This document shows, one piece after another, positions 63,861 through 64,000 of a DNA stretch of 64,000 nt (position 1 is the stretch's first letter; each line of letters opens with the position of its first letter). Below the pieces are notes generated by a model that was not told the origin of the DNA, did not search any database, and worked only from the letters and a program-made list of their open reading frames with translations. This DNA is from Pegea sp. RAD2-039. Its lineage: Eukaryota; Chordata; Thaliacea; Salpida; Salpidae. A program made the translations under genes and the position numbers. The stretch lies in assembly GCA_034620365.1 (NCBI GenBank), contig JAQGEQ010000225.1:496001-560000 (forward strand), given 5' to 3'.

Positions 63861-64000
63861 AATTCTATATAATTATTCAATTATATATGTTTTGAGGACT
63901 ACTGAAATGCCATGTGTTACATCTTTTTTCCTATATTTCTAACTAAATAGATATTATTCGTGAGAATGTGTGTTAGCGGGAGGTGCTCTCTTCAGACACC
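63861..64000 (+). mobile_element. LINE 3' tail, cut by window end
   Basis: Plus orientation from about TGTTTTGAGGACTACTG; the window stops inside the stem-loop (CAGACACC). Confidence 0.85.

Overview
The window is nuclear DNA of an AT-rich animal. Introns are spliceosomal (GT...AG, many only 50-100 nt). The genes are metazoan: secreted multi-CCP (sushi)/VWA proteins with a Ly6/uPAR-type domain, a C2H2 zinc-finger gene, homologues of PAWR (Par-4) and of the ciliary protein RSPH14, and a cluster of CD20/MS4A-like four-pass membrane proteins. Non-LTR retrotransposon tails and a SINE with a tRNA-Val-like head are scattered throughout. RSPH14 implies motile cilia. I cannot fix the phylum; base composition and short introns would fit a flatworm or another AT-rich invertebrate, but that is inference.

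Layout. 1-17253: two tandem plus-strand paralogues (the first cut by the window start) with the order three-finger domain, 7-8 CCPs, VWA. 18789-22862 (-): a multi-exon gene of repeated aromatic helical modules, possibly Myb/SANT/MADF-like. 24226-25077 (+): intronless zinc-finger gene. 25289-25401 (-): stray nucleoporin-like FG exon. 25903-27120 (-): GNAT acetyltransferase. 29235-31654 (+): PAWR homologue. 33391-35047 (-): RSPH14. 38500-62314: six MS4A-like four-TM genes (two +, four -), all with a 60-nt third exon in the same position. Genes 2 and 3 of that cluster face each other, and their 3' ends are an almost perfect inverted repeat.

The two CCP/VWA genes look like a lineage-specific secreted recognition or adhesion family: one copy keeps the metal-binding site of its VWA domain, the other has lost part of it. 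The MS4A-like cluster looks like a second local family expansion, with copy homogenisation through an inverted duplication. Two otherwise good genes (18.8-22.9 kb and 25.9-27.1 kb) are each exactly one base short of an open frame, both at or next to homopolymers, which points to assembly indels or very young lesions.

Exon boundaries were placed by hand from splice consensus and reading phase. Summed exon lengths are multiples of three for every gene except the two just named. Family names come from remembered motifs and architecture, not from database searches.
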